Positions 16,543 through 25,783 of a stretch of 64,000 bases of DNA are shown here, piece after piece. This DNA is from Aphodovivens avicola. GTDB taxonomy: Bacteria > Actinomycetota > Coriobacteriia > Coriobacteriales > Eggerthellaceae. Location: NCBI GenBank assembly GCA_018712515.1, contig DVGW01000011.1, positions 1 through 64,000 on the forward strand, written 5' to 3'. A model generated the notes under the pieces. It was not told the DNA's origin, did not search any database, and was given only the letters and a program-made list of their open reading frames with translations. Numbering within the stretch: position 1 is the first letter of the stretch; each line of letters starts with the position of its first letter. The translations under genes and the position numbers were made by a program.

Positions 16543-16575
16543 AAAAAAGCCCGCGCGCGAATGAGCGCACGGGCT
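16543..16575 (-). terminator. Rho-independent terminator after recR
   Basis: On the minus strand AGCCCGTGCGC pairs with GCGCGGGCT across a short loop and runs straight into six Ts. It lies 20 bases past the recR stop and ends the dnaX-ybaB-recR operon. Confidence 0.8.
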
Positions 16576-16594
16576 ACTCCACGGACCTGCGCCT

Positions 16595-17191
16595 CTATAG
16601 CGGCTGCCGCGCCTCCAGGGCGCGGCCGAGCGTCACCTCGTCGGCAAACTCCAGATCGCCGCCGACCGGCAGGCCACTCGCCAGGCGCGTCACCGTGATG
16701 CCGAGCGGCTTGATGAGGCGCGCCAGATAGGCGGCCGTGGTCTCGCCCTCGATGTTGGGATTGGTGGCGAGCACCACCTCGCGCACCTCCTCGGAGGCAA
16801 GGCGTTTGAGCAGCTCGGCGATGTGCAGGTCGTCGGGGCCGATGCCCTCCATCGGGGACAGGGCGCCGCCCAGTACATGGTAGACGCCCTGGAACACGCC
16901 GGTGCGCTCGATCGGCGGGATGTCGCGCGGCTCGCTCACCACGCACAGCACGCCGCCGTCGCGCTTGCCCGACGCGCAGATCTCGCACAGATCGCCTTCC
17001 GCATAGTTGAAGCACCGCGAGCAGAACCGCACGGTGTCCTTCACCTCGACGATCGCCTCGGCGAGGCGCAACGCGGTCGCTTTATCGGCGTTGAGCAGCC
17101 AATACGCGATGCGCTGAGCCGATTTGGGGCCCACGCCGGGCAGCCGCTCGAGCTCGTCGAGGAGCTTTTGTATCGAAGGCGCGGAATGCAT
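16595..17191 (-). CDS. recR: Recombination protein RecR
   Basis: A 198-residue DNA-repair protein that loads RecA together with RecO/RecF. The helix-hairpin-helix (ELERLPGVGPKSAQRIAYWLL) lies near the N-terminus, the C4 zinc finger (CSRC and CEIC) around residues 57-72, and the Toprim domain from about 80 (LCVVSEPRDI, VVLATNPNIEGE). The length is standard. It starts three bases after the ybaB stop and is followed by a clear terminator. Confidence 0.96.
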   Translation of the reverse strand: MHSAPSIQKLLDELERLPGVGPKSAQRIAYWLLNADKATALRLAEAIVEVKDTVRFCSRCFNYAEGDLCEICASGKRDGGVLCVVSEPRDIPPIERTGVFQGVYHVLGGALSPMEGIGPDDLHIAELLKRLASEEVREVVLATNPNIEGETTAAYLARLIKPLGITVTRLASGLPVGGDLEFADEVTLGRALEARQPL

Positions 17192-17194
17192 GGC

Positions 17195-17542
17195 CTACAT
17201 CAAGCCGGGGATGTTCATGCCGCCCGTGACGGAGCTCATGCGCTGGTTGCTCAGCTCCTGGATGCCGCGCAGCGCCTCGTTGACGGCGGCGCACACCATG
17301 TCCTGCAGCATCTCCACGTCCTCGGGATCGACGGCGGCGGGATCGATCTCGATGCTGTCGATCGTCTGGTCGCCGAGCGCCGTCACCTTGACCATGCCGC
17401 CGCCGGACGTGCCGGTGAACGACATCTCCTTGATCTCGTCTTGGGCCTTCGCGAGCTCTGCCTGCATCTTCTGGGCCTGCTTCAGCATGGCGTTCATGTT
17501 GCCGCCGCCCATGCCGCCGGGGAATCCGCCTCGTCTGGACAT
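17195..17542 (-). CDS. YbaB/EbfC-family nucleoid-associated protein
   Basis: A 115-residue DNA-binding protein of the YbaB/EbfC family, which forms dimers shaped like pincers on DNA. The N-terminus is Gly/Met-rich (MSRRGGFPGGM); the core is a coiled Met/Gln/Glu helix (LKQAQKMQAELAKAQ) and the VKVTALGDQTIDSIEIDP strand region. I start at the second ATG (17542), eight bases from GGAG; the first ATG is two codons upstream. It sits in the conserved dnaX-ybaB-recR order. Confidence 0.94.
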   Translation of the reverse strand: MSRRGGFPGGMGGGNMNAMLKQAQKMQAELAKAQDEIKEMSFTGTSGGGMVKVTALGDQTIDSIEIDPAAVDPEDVEMLQDMVCAAVNEALRGIQELSNQRMSSVTGGMNIPGLM

Positions 17543-17640
17543 TGTCATCTCTCCTTCGTCGGGGCGCCTGCCGGCGCCGTGATCTCAACAGAGCGCCTCG
17601 CGCTCACGGTTGCCATTCCTTCGCCGCATTTCGCGACGCG

Positions 17641-20121
17641 TTATTCTCTCACTTCTTGGAACGTAACGCCATCGCCGAATCCCGCGGCGAGGATCGCCTG
17701 CAAGTCGTCGGGGTCCGCCTGCGCGGACGGCGTCGGCTGCGCGGCGTGTGCGGAAGCCGCCGCCTGCTCGGCCGCAGGCTGCGCCGTCGAGGAAACGTCC
17801 TGCGGACGCTCCGCCGGCTGCTCGGCGCGGGGCCGCGCGTCACGCTGGCGCGTCGGCGCGGGCTCCTCCCAAGGGGGGACGTCGTAGGACATCGCCGCCG
17901 CGTCGTCGTAGGGGACCGCGTCGTCGTCATAGGGGACCACGTCGTCGTACGACGGCGCTGCCGACGCGGCCGCGAATCCCCCGCCCTGGGCGGCTGCGGC
18001 AGGGGCCGCCGCCGCGGGCTGCGGGTCATGGACGGCCTGCCGGGCAGGTTCGGACTCGACGCGACGCTCCTCATAGGCGGGCTGCGCCACGGGTTCCGCG
18101 CGACGCTCCTCGTGGACGGGCTGCGTCCTGACAGGTTCGGCGGAACGTTGCTGCTCGACCGGCTGGACCGCCTCGTGCGCGACCGACTGGGCCTGCGCCG
18201 CGGAGGTTCCCACGGCGGCGGCTCCCGCCGCAGCGCCCGCCGAAGCCCCCATGGCTGCCCCTGCCGCCGCACCGGCCGAGACGCGCTTGCCCGCCTGGGA
18301 ATACGAGAACCCGAGGTCCTCCCCGCAGGCGCGCGCAAGGGCGGATGCCACCGCGGCCTGGACATCCGGCTTCTGCGCCGCGTTGAACGCGAAGGTGTTC
18401 TCGGCGGGGAACTCGATCGACAGCGATCCCGCCGCCGCGTCGAACACCGCCTTGGTGTTGAGGAACAGCACGCCGTAGGCAGCCTTCTCCTTCTTGAGGG
18501 TCGTAAGCGCCGCCTGCCACACGCGCTGAAGCGAAGCCGGATTGGACAGGCTCGCCGCAAGCTGCTCCGAAACGGATCCCGATCGCGCGCCTGCCGACGC
18601 GACGGCGGGCTGGGGCTGGGCGCCAGCCGCGGCGGAGGTGTCGGCCGCTGTCTGCACGGCGGGCTGCTCGACCGATCGCGCCGGCTGCGGCTCGACGAAG
18701 CGCTGTTCGACCTGAGGGGTTTGCTGCGGCTCGATCGACCGCCGCTCCATCGCCGGCATCCGCTGCGACTCCGCCGCCCGCTGCTCCGCAACCGGCACCG
18801 TCTGAACGGCGGGTCCCGCCTGCTGGGTCTGCTGCGCCCGCTGAACCGGCTGAGCCTGCCGGACCGCCTGAGCCTCGGCCCTGACGGCATAGCCGCCGCC
18901 GTCACGCATCGCCGGCATCGCCGCCTGCGCGACGCCCGCGGTCGCACCGGCCGGCGTCGACGTCACGTGGGCGACCGCCGAGTAGCCCGACTCCAGCGCC
19001 TCCACGCGCTCGGCGAGCGACTCCATCGTCAGATCGGAATCCGGGCGCACCATGCGCGTGAGCGCGATCTCAAAGGAGAGGCGCGGGTTGGTGGACGTCT
19101 TCAACTCGTTGCCCAAATCTCCCAGGATACCCAAAAGGCGTGCCAGGCGATCCGGCGCGAACAGCGGAAGCTCCGCCTCCATCTCACGCCGTTCGCTTGC
19201 CCCCACCTCAAGCGCGATCTCCGCGTCCGTCAGCGTCATCACGTACAGGTTGCGCACATGCGCCGCCAGATCGCGCGTGAACTGCGCAAGGTCGGCGCCG
19301 GTCTCGACGAACTCCGCCGTCCAGCGGAAGCACGCCGCCACGTCGCGGCGGCCGATGGCGCCCACGATCTCGCCCAGGTCGCTCGCATCCATGGAGCCCA
19401 GCAGCCGCTCGGTGCTCTCGAGCGTCACCGCCCCCTCCGAGAACGCGATGACCTGCTCCAGCGACGTCAGCGCGTTGCGCATTCCGCCGTCGGAACGGTG
19501 CGCGATAAGATCGAGCGCCTCGCCCTCGAACTCCACGCCCTCGGCGACGCACACCGCACCCAGGCGCGACACGAGCGCCTCGTTGGAGATGCGCCGGAAG
19601 TCGAAGCGCTGGCAGCGCGAGTGGATGGTCTCGGGGACCTTCTGCGGATCGGTGGTGCACAGGATGAAGACCACATGGCTCGGCGGCTCCTCCAGCGTCT
19701 TGAGCAGCGCGTTGAACGCCGCCGGCGACAGCATGTGAACCTCGTCGATAATGTAGACCTTGTAGCGTCCGCGCGTCGGGGCGAACTGCACGCGGCCGAT
19801 GATCTCCTCGCGCACGTTCTCGACACCGGTGCGGCTTGCCGCGTCGAGTTCGTTGACGTCGGGATGCTCGCCGTTGGCGATCATCCGGCAGTCCTCGCAC
19901 GTGCCGTCCGGATCGGGCGTGGGACCCTTCTCGCAGAGCAGGGCCTTGGCGAGCAGGCGCGCGGTGGTCGTCTTGCCGGTGCCGCGCGGGCCGCAGAACA
20001 GGTAGGCGTGGCTCACCTTGTCGTGCTCGATGGCGTTTTTCAGCGTGCGCTCGATATGCTCCTGGCCGACCACGTCCTCGAAGATCTGCGGTCGATACTT
20101 CCTGTACAGCGACTCCGCCAT
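17641..20121 (-). CDS. dnaX: DNA polymerase III subunits gamma and tau
   Basis: An 826-residue clamp-loader ATPase. Residues 1 to about 370 are the AAA+ module: YRKYRPQIFEDVVGQEHI, Walker A GPRGTGKTT, four zinc-binding cysteines around CEDCRMI, and the IDEVHMLS Walker B. From about 385 to 826 the protein is low-complexity and rich in Ala, Gln, Pro and Val, with one ordered island (about 520-620, LQRVWQAALTTLKKEK) that resembles the tau C-terminal domain. This makes it longer than typical homologues. The ATG at 20121 follows AAAGG. No slippery heptamer for gamma synthesis was noticed. Confidence 0.95.
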   Translation of the reverse strand: MAESLYRKYRPQIFEDVVGQEHIERTLKNAIEHDKVSHAYLFCGPRGTGKTTTARLLAKALLCEKGPTPDPDGTCEDCRMIANGEHPDVNELDAASRTGVENVREEIIGRVQFAPTRGRYKVYIIDEVHMLSPAAFNALLKTLEEPPSHVVFILCTTDPQKVPETIHSRCQRFDFRRISNEALVSRLGAVCVAEGVEFEGEALDLIAHRSDGGMRNALTSLEQVIAFSEGAVTLESTERLLGSMDASDLGEIVGAIGRRDVAACFRWTAEFVETGADLAQFTRDLAAHVRNLYVMTLTDAEIALEVGASERREMEAELPLFAPDRLARLLGILGDLGNELKTSTNPRLSFEIALTRMVRPDSDLTMESLAERVEALESGYSAVAHVTSTPAGATAGVAQAAMPAMRDGGGYAVRAEAQAVRQAQPVQRAQQTQQAGPAVQTVPVAEQRAAESQRMPAMERRSIEPQQTPQVEQRFVEPQPARSVEQPAVQTAADTSAAAGAQPQPAVASAGARSGSVSEQLAASLSNPASLQRVWQAALTTLKKEKAAYGVLFLNTKAVFDAAAGSLSIEFPAENTFAFNAAQKPDVQAAVASALARACGEDLGFSYSQAGKRVSAGAAAGAAMGASAGAAAGAAAVGTSAAQAQSVAHEAVQPVEQQRSAEPVRTQPVHEERRAEPVAQPAYEERRVESEPARQAVHDPQPAAAAPAAAAQGGGFAAASAAPSYDDVVPYDDDAVPYDDAAAMSYDVPPWEEPAPTRQRDARPRAEQPAERPQDVSSTAQPAAEQAAASAHAAQPTPSAQADPDDLQAILAAGFGDGVTFQEVRE

Positions 20122-20171
20122 CCGCGCCACCTTTCCCTGATCGAACCCCGTCGCGATCACGCCGAAACGAC

Positions 20172-20251
20172 GGGAGGCGTCCCCCGAAGAGGACGCCTCC
20201 CATGGTAACCCACTTGGTCTGCGGAGGGGCCGTGACCCGGACCCTCTCCGC
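20172..20251 (-). terminator. Hairpins between surface-protein gene and dnaX
   Basis: GCGGAGAGGG pairs with the complementary GCGGAGGGGC arm (20221-20251), and a perfect 11-bp stem GGGAGGCGTCC lies at 20172-20201. Both lie downstream of the surface-protein stop on the minus strand and upstream of dnaX. The first probably ends the surface-protein transcript; the second may act in the dnaX leader. Neither has a strong T-run. Confidence 0.5.
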
Positions 20252-20293
20252 GAATTCGCTATCGCGCGCCCGGAGGCGCGCTTCCGCTACGCG

Positions 20294-21925
20294 TTAGTGC
20301 TGCATGCGCTTGCGCGCGAAGGCAGCGACGCCCGCTGCGCACAAGACCGCGCCGACCGCCGCGATGCCGGCGACATCGCCGGTCTGGGCCAGGCCGCCGT
20401 CAGCCTTGCCGGAAGCCTTGTCAGCGGTGTTCAGGGGCTGGACGTTGTCGCCAGTCGTCGCGCCAGCAACGTTCGCCAGAGCGAACGTCGAGAAGTGCGT
20501 GGTCGTGAAGCTCACGGTACGCGCTTCGGCGTCGACAGTCGCGTTCATGTCGGTGACGGTGCCATCATCGGCGACATGGAAGACATGCAGATTCTCCAGC
20601 GACATCGACGCCGGAACGGGCAGCGTCACCGTAGCCTGTTCACCCTCAGGGAAGTCAACGGGATTGCCGAGGGGATCCAGCAGGTGAATATCGAGAACGT
20701 ACACGTCGCCAATAACCTCGACTGCATCCTGCAGCGCAGCTGCAGCCTTATCAGCAGCTTCGCCGGCAACCTGATCGGTCACCAAGGTGAGCATGCTCCA
20801 CCAGCCGTCATTTCCGTTTTCGCCGCTAATCGGGGTGTGGGTAAGCGTTGCGCCCTGTTCATTGGTGATGACGGTCTCGGTGTTGTATCCCAGCGAGAGA
20901 ACTGCAGGGCTCGACAGGTTGATGCTGAGCACGTTCGGGTTGGATCGGACAAACTCGCCCGACCCGGAAGTCAACTTGCAGGTGAGTGCCTTAGAAGCAT
21001 CGTATTCGATGTACAGGTTGGTGGACATGCCCTGCCCATCGCCGCGAACGAAGTAAATGCCCGAATGAGGCTGAGGCGAATAGAGTGGATCATCCGAATT
21101 GAGATAGTTCGCATCGATGGTCATAGTCCATTCCGTGCCACCGGCAACATTGCTGAATGCAATACCGTCCTCGGCATCAACAGTGAGCTGGTACCACTCG
21201 CCCAATGCCGGACGGCCGGGGAAGGTCAGAACGCCGTTATCGATGCTGTAATCAAGAAGCTTGCCGTTGTCGTCGAAGGGCTCGGGAACGGGAGCCCAGG
21301 TCGCGTGGATCTCAAGGCCGGAAGTCCCTTGCCCAGAGGGCGTGAAGTCAGAAGCCTCGAGCGGCTTGCTCATATCAATGGAGCTTTCCCAACCACGGAA
21401 GCTGTAATTGCATCCGTCACCATGGAACACGAGGTCGCCCCACGACGGGATAATGTCATGGAAATCCGGATCTTCGCTAGCCAGCTTGAGATTCTCCTCG
21501 ATGCTCTTGCCCAGTTGAGCCTCAATGGCACTGTCCGTGGCGCCGCCAGAAGTGTCAAGACGCAACCAGATGAGGTAAATCTCGTCGGCCTCGGTATCGA
21601 CCGCTCCCTCTGCAGGATCGGTCGTGGTCGACGTCATTCCGGGGACATCCGCTTCCTCTGCAGGCTCAACCATATCGGAAGGCGTGGTGCTGTCGGAAAC
21701 AACATCCTCCTCGCCGGAGAGAACCGCATTCTCCGCAGACCCGCTCTCGGCAAACTCCGCTTCTTCATCAACGACAACATCCTCGACAGCCAGCTTGTCG
21801 GGATCCGTCTCGGTCGCAGCCGCACTCAGCGGGCCCGCGGTCGCGACGGCCGTCAGGCCCATCGTCGCGAGCAGGAATGCCGCGAAGACGGAGACGACGC
21901 GGCGCGCCCCTTCCTTATGCTTCAT
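20294..21925 (-). CDS. Sortase-anchored cell-surface protein (LAQTG motif)
   Basis: A 543-residue secreted protein. A Sec signal peptide (about residues 1-35, ending in TATAGPLSAAA-type small residues) is followed by an acidic Glu/Asp/Val/Ser stretch (40-115). A central region follows with aromatic and Gly-rich segments such as EIYLIWLRLD and YSPQPHSGIYF. A beta-domain near 400-480 reads LDIHLLDPLGN and FTTTHFSTFAL. The C-terminus is a sorting signal: LAQTGD, a hydrophobic span and RKRMQH. The ATG follows GGGAGAGGA. It is presumably attached to peptidoglycan by a sortase. Its ligand is unknown. Confidence 0.88.
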   Translation of the reverse strand: MKHKEGARRVVSVFAAFLLATMGLTAVATAGPLSAAATETDPDKLAVEDVVVDEEAEFAESGSAENAVLSGEEDVVSDSTTPSDMVEPAEEADVPGMTSTTTDPAEGAVDTEADEIYLIWLRLDTSGGATDSAIEAQLGKSIEENLKLASEDPDFHDIIPSWGDLVFHGDGCNYSFRGWESSIDMSKPLEASDFTPSGQGTSGLEIHATWAPVPEPFDDNGKLLDYSIDNGVLTFPGRPALGEWYQLTVDAEDGIAFSNVAGGTEWTMTIDANYLNSDDPLYSPQPHSGIYFVRGDGQGMSTNLYIEYDASKALTCKLTSGSGEFVRSNPNVLSINLSSPAVLSLGYNTETVITNEQGATLTHTPISGENGNDGWWSMLTLVTDQVAGEAADKAAAALQDAVEVIGDVYVLDIHLLDPLGNPVDFPEGEQATVTLPVPASMSLENLHVFHVADDGTVTDMNATVDAEARTVSFTTTHFSTFALANVAGATTGDNVQPLNTADKASGKADGGLAQTGDVAGIAAVGAVLCAAGVAAFARKRMQH

Positions 21926-22068
21926 ATCGATCCTCTCCCTTCGAGCGCCCCTCCACCATGCAATCAGGGCGCACTTTTCCCATAGATGGTGGGTATTATC
22001 CCCAGCGGCGGTCTGAGTTGAAAGGGATCGAGCAGAACAGGACGCGCAGCGCGCAGGATCGGTCAGGC

Positions 22069-22131
22069 GTGACGGGGGACGGTCCTTCTGTCACATTATC
22101 AAAATGTGACAGAAGGACCGTCCCCCGTCAC
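22069..22131. repeat. Perfect 29-bp inverted repeat (GGACGGTCC family)
   Basis: Arms 22069-22097 and 22103-22131 are exactly complementary with a 5-nt loop, built on GTGACGGGGGACGGTCC and TTCTGTCAC. Elements of this type are known as dispersed REP-like repeats in Clostridia and Coriobacteria. Here one arm encodes the last residues of the minus-strand kinase gene and the loop contains its stop codon. Confidence 0.8.
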
Positions 22132-23079
22132 ATCCAGCCGCCAGATCGCGCTGAGGCGGAACGTTTCGCCATCCCGCTGGCAGACGAGCTCGCCGTCGTG
22201 GCGCTTCACGATCTCGCGCATGATGACGAGGCCGTGGCCATGCCGGGGCAGGCCGCCTTCGCGCGCACGGCGGCGCGCCTTCCCGCTCCGCGTCGCAACG
22301 CCGTCCCTCTCCGCCGCGCAGCTGTTCTCCACTTCGAGCAGGAAATGCCCATGCGCCGGATGCGCTCGCACGTGCATCCAACGAGCGCCTTGCGGCACTT
22401 CGCGACAGGCATGCACGGCGTTGTCGAGCGCGTTGGCGAACAGCGCGCACAGCTCCACGTCGGGCGTAGGCAGGTCGTCAGGCACCGTCGCCTCCACTTC
22501 GACGGAGACGCGCTCCCTCGCGCACCAAGCGACCTTGGCCGCCAGCAACGCATCCACCACCGGATGCTGGCAGCGACGTTCTTGGGCAGCGCAGATCGCC
22601 CGATTGGCGTCGGCAACGTGCGCGCATGCGGCTTCGCTGTCGCCGGCGGCCAGCGCCTCCTCCACTCGAGCAAGCTGGGCGTCCAGATCATGGCGCACAC
22701 GGGCAGCGGCATCGCGCCTGCGCTCCGCGAGAGCCGCGTACTGCTCCTGCAGCGCTAGCTGGTCCTCCAAAAACGAGACGCGCTCCGCCTCGGCATCCGC
22801 CTTCTCGGCATCGAGAAGCCCCTTGAAGAACAGCAGATTGAGAAAGGCGCCGGCAATGCCCACGAACGAGACGAGCAAAGCGGCGACATCCCACCACTCA
22901 TAATATGGCTTCAGAGCAAACGCGCAGATCACAAGGATGATCTGGCTCGCTGGCATGAGCATGTTGACAACACGACGCGAGATGGGGATATCGCGCAGCA
23001 GACGCCAAAGATACGCAGCGGACGCAAGAAGCGACGCCACCGATGCTGCGCCCAAAAGGCAGAGGGTGTCCTGGCTCAT
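22099..23079 (-). CDS. AgrC/GHKL-type sensor histidine kinase
   Basis: A 326-residue membrane kinase. Three to four membrane segments (about residues 5-90) lead to a coiled region and the DHp helix with the phospho-acceptor His in RVRHDLDAQL, then a GHKL ATPase with an N-box (NALDNAVHAC) and a G-box (RHGHGLVIMREIV). The last ten or so residues (VTGDGPSVTF) are encoded by the palindromic repeat at 22069, so the natural C-terminus has been replaced or extended. Its start overlaps the stop of the upstream kinase fragment (ATGA). It probably signals to the LytTR regulator at 23987. Confidence 0.85.
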   Translation of the reverse strand: MSQDTLCLLGAASVASLLASAAYLWRLLRDIPISRRVVNMLMPASQIILVICAFALKPYYEWWDVAALLVSFVGIAGAFLNLLFFKGLLDAEKADAEAERVSFLEDQLALQEQYAALAERRRDAAARVRHDLDAQLARVEEALAAGDSEAACAHVADANRAICAAQERRCQHPVVDALLAAKVAWCARERVSVEVEATVPDDLPTPDVELCALFANALDNAVHACREVPQGARWMHVRAHPAHGHFLLEVENSCAAERDGVATRSGKARRRAREGGLPRHGHGLVIMREIVKRHDGELVCQRDGETFRLSAIWRLDVTGDGPSVTF

Positions 23080-23977
23080 TCCGCCTCCCCCTCTTGGGCT
23101 ATGCCGCGACGCAGCTCGCCGACATACTCTGCCGCACGCTCGGTCTGCCCACGCTCGATGAGCCCCAGCATCACCTGCAGATGGTTACGCTGGTCGTGGC
23201 GGAACCGCGCCGCACGCTGCAGTTCCGCATCCGCGGCGCGGGCGTTCTCCACATGCAAAGCGAGCTGGCGCTCCAGGTCCTCCGCCTGCGCTGCGTCGCG
23301 CTTCGCCGCAAGGGACTGGCGAAGCGAAAACAGCGCGATCATGTCAACCGCCAGGCAGATGACCATAGCCGCGAAGAAGAGCGCATATGCTTCGGGCTCG
23401 GCGTTGCGATACTTCATGAACAGTATGCTGCCGACGACGAGAAACGCCAGCTGGGGCAAAAGAAAAACGCCGTAGCGCCAAAAGGTCGCCGTGCGGGAGC
23501 CTTCCGCTTCACCCTCCTCGACATCGCGTCCGATCGTGCTTTTGACAACGGGGAGACCGCCCATCCAATGCCCAGGATGACGCCGATGTTCACCAAGCGC
23601 ATGACGAGCAGCAGAAGGCCGCCCGCATCCCTGTCGAGGGTCACCCCCGCGAAAGCGAACACGCCGGTGAGCAGGATCTCGGTGACGAATTCGATCACGA
23701 TGAGAAGAAACGCGCAGATCAGACGCTTAAGCAGCGACCCTTTCCAAAACAGGCAAGGCAGCACGATGAAATTGATCAGGTACCCCGCGATGTTTCCCAC
23801 CGTCATCGTGGTGGGACTCGCGACGAACACCGCCAGAACGGCCGCACCCACCATGCAAACGAAGAAGAGCGCGCGGCGGCGCACAGGCAAAAACCAGGTG
23901 GCGACCAATGCGATGGCGGCGTTGAGGGCGAACCCGGCTATCCAGCCGGCGATCAGGATGATCTCGTCCAACGCCAC
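23076..23977 (-). pseudogene. Frameshifted AgrC-type kinase lacking its ATPase domain
   Basis: From 23977 to about 23560 one frame encodes the multi-span sensor region of an AgrC-like kinase (LIAGWIAGFALNAAIALVA to NIGVILGIGW). The sequel (VVKSTIGRDVEEGE, two more membrane spans and the His box FRHDQRNHLQ) is read in a different frame, from 23564 to 23076. The switch lies near a C4 run and equals loss of one base. The second part stops soon after the DHp helix with no GHKL ATPase, its stop overlapping the next kinase start by ATGA. Two separate short proteins could still be made, but an intact kinase cannot. Confidence 0.75.
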
Positions 23978-23986
23978 GATCGCCCG

Positions 23987-24736
23987 CTAGTGGCGTTCGG
24001 CGCGGATATGCTCGAACAGCGCCTCGCGCACGGACGCCCGCATACGGCGGCTCACGGGGATGCTCTCTCCCGAGACGAGCGTGACGGCGGTGGATTCGAG
24101 CGAGCGCACGGCGTCGAGGTTGACCGCGAAGCTTTGGTGCGTGCGCACGAAACGGCGCGGCAGCTGGGACAGGGCGTCGACAAGCTTACCGTAGGTCTCG
24201 ACGACCCCGCGCGCGGTATGGACGCGCAGAGCATGGAGGCTGCTCTCGAGGTAGAGGATGTCCGAGGGGCGCACGACGCGCTCGACGCCTTTCACCCGCA
24301 GGGTGAGGGGCTTCTCGAGGGCGCTCTCGCGCGCGGCGAGGGCGAGATCCAGCGCCAGGGAGACGTCCTCCTCCGAGAACGGCTTGGAAAGATAGGCCGC
24401 GTGCCGCGTGCGGTAGACCTTGGTGTGGAACTCGTCGTAGCCGCTCACATAGACGATCTGGGCGGCGGATCCCGTGCCGAACAGACGCTCGACGGCATCG
24501 ATCCCCGTGGGGGCCGGGCCGTCCTGCGCCGCATCGGGATCGAGGACGATATCGACGAAGACGATATCGGGCGCATAGCCCCCGTCCATGCGCGCGGAAA
24601 GGGCATCGACGGTCGCGAACGTGGAGATGCCCTCGCCGGTCGCACATGCCTCCGACGAGCGGCGGCACGCGCGCACCATGCGCGCCAGCGCCTCGACGTC
24701 CTCGGCGCGATCATTCACGATCGCTATCTGGAACAT
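23987..24736 (-). CDS. LytTR-family response regulator (AgrA/LytR type)
   Basis: A 249-residue regulator. The receiver domain (about residues 3-140) shows IVNDR, the phospho-acceptor Asp in VFVDIVLD and LSKPFSEEDV. The LytTR DNA-binding domain (about 150-245) has LTLRVKGVERVV, ILYLESSLHALRVHT, FVRTHQSFAVNLDAV and IPVSRR. The ATG at 24736 follows GGGAGGG. It is the first gene of a minus-strand operon with the broken and the intact kinase. No AgrD/AgrB-like peptide genes are visible. Confidence 0.92.
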   Translation of the reverse strand: MFQIAIVNDRAEDVEALARMVRACRRSSEACATGEGISTFATVDALSARMDGGYAPDIVFVDIVLDPDAAQDGPAPTGIDAVERLFGTGSAAQIVYVSGYDEFHTKVYRTRHAAYLSKPFSEEDVSLALDLALAARESALEKPLTLRVKGVERVVRPSDILYLESSLHALRVHTARGVVETYGKLVDALSQLPRRFVRTHQSFAVNLDAVRSLESTAVTLVSGESIPVSRRMRASVREALFEHIRAERH

Positions 24737-24853
24737 GTGCACCCCTCCCGCAAGTCGACGCAACCGTTCAAGTATACAAAATCGGCCGGATGGACCGCCA
24801 AGCCGAACATGGCGGAAATCCGACCGAATCTGCGGGATGGGGAGATGGAGGCG

Positions 24854-25537
24854 CTACTCGGCGTCTTCCGCGGTCTGCGCGGCCTTGCTCTTGCGCGCGC
24901 TCAGAGCGGCCTTGACGGCGCCGATGACGGCAGGGGCCACCGACACGGCCACGATACCCAGGACGATCACCTCGAAGTGATCCTGGACGAACGGCACGCC
25001 GCCGAAGAAGTAGCCCACCAGCACGAACAGGCTCACCCAGGCGATGCCACCGACGCAGTTGAACAGCGTGAACTTGGCGAAGTTCATATGGCCCGTGCCC
25101 GCGATGAACGGGGCGAACGTGCGGAAGAACGGCATGAAGCGCGTGATGACGATGGTCAGGCCGCCGTACTTGGCGAAGAAGTGGTCGAGCTTGGCCATGC
25201 GCTCGGGCGTGAGCGCCTTGACCTTGCCCGAGTCGATGATGCGGCTGCCGAACAAGCGCGCGATCCAGTAGTTGGACGTGTTGCCCAGAATCGCCGCCGT
25301 GTAGAACACGACAAGCGTCGCGACGACGTTGAGGCCGCCGCCGTCGGCCGAGAACACACCCGCCGCGAACAGCAGCGAGTCGCCCGGAAGGAACGGGAAG
25401 AACACGAGTCCGGTCTCGACGAACACGATGAGCCACAGCGGCGTGTACACCATCACCGGGCCCAACGTGATGATCCAGCCGGCGATGGCGCCGCGCGGGT
25501 CGGACAGCAAGTTTACGAAGAAATCGATGATCTCCAT
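24854..25537 (-). CDS. DedA-family membrane protein
   Basis: A 227-residue inner-membrane protein of the DedA/SNARE-associated family, now linked to lipid scrambling and envelope homeostasis. The family features are visible: FVETGLVFFPFLPGDSLLF near residue 40-58, the amphipathic FFAKYGGLTIVITRFMP with the conserved Gly and Arg, and FAPFIAGTGHMNFAKF. Five to six hydrophobic spans are present and the C-terminus is a short polar tail. GAGAGG precedes the ATG. It lies downstream of the SRP RNA gene on the same strand. Confidence 0.93.
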   Translation of the reverse strand: MEIIDFFVNLLSDPRGAIAGWIITLGPVMVYTPLWLIVFVETGLVFFPFLPGDSLLFAAGVFSADGGGLNVVATLVVFYTAAILGNTSNYWIARLFGSRIIDSGKVKALTPERMAKLDHFFAKYGGLTIVITRFMPFFRTFAPFIAGTGHMNFAKFTLFNCVGGIAWVSLFVLVGYFFGGVPFVQDHFEVIVLGIVAVSVAPAVIGAVKAALSARKSKAAQTAEDAE

Positions 25538-25558
25538 GGAAGCCTCTCGCCTAGATGC

Positions 25559-25590
25559 GCGTGTCGCCGGTCATAGGGCCGGCGACACGC
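25559..25590 (-). terminator. Hairpin 3' of the SRP RNA
   Basis: A perfect 12-bp stem (GCGTGTCGCCGG, 25559-25570 with 25579-25590) and 8-nt loop lies four bases past the SRP RNA 3' end and before dedA. It probably ends or limits the SRP transcript, though no T-run follows. Confidence 0.6.
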
Positions 25591-25594
25591 AGCA

Positions 25595-25701
25595 AGTGCC
25601 TCGAATGGGCAAGGGCGCTCGTCAGCGGTCCCTTATGGCTGCTTCCTCCCGGACCTGACCAGGTTCGGAACTTGGCGCCGCCCAAGCCCATTCGAGGCAC
25701 T
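25595..25701 (-). ncRNA. ffs: Signal recognition particle RNA, small bacterial (4.5S) type
   Basis: Transcribed leftward, the segment has terminal arms of 16 bp (AGTGCCTCGAATGGGC at one end, its exact inverse at the other). At its apex is the universal SRP domain IV: GGTCAGGTCCGGGAGGAAGC followed by AGCCATAAG. The length of about 107 nt fits the small form lacking the Alu domain. It binds Ffh to target membrane proteins. Exact ends are estimated from the stem. Confidence 0.95.
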
Positions 25702-25783
25702 CGAAAACTGCAAAGGACAGTATAGCCAAAAGGGTGATCGGAAGTTCCCTTTAAGCCCCCTGCAAGCAAAAAGCACACACGGG

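Noticed and set aside
23414..23564. Programmed frameshift joining the two kinase parts
   Set aside because: No slippery heptamer or downstream pseudoknot is evident, and the second part also lacks the ATPase domain, so mutation is more likely.
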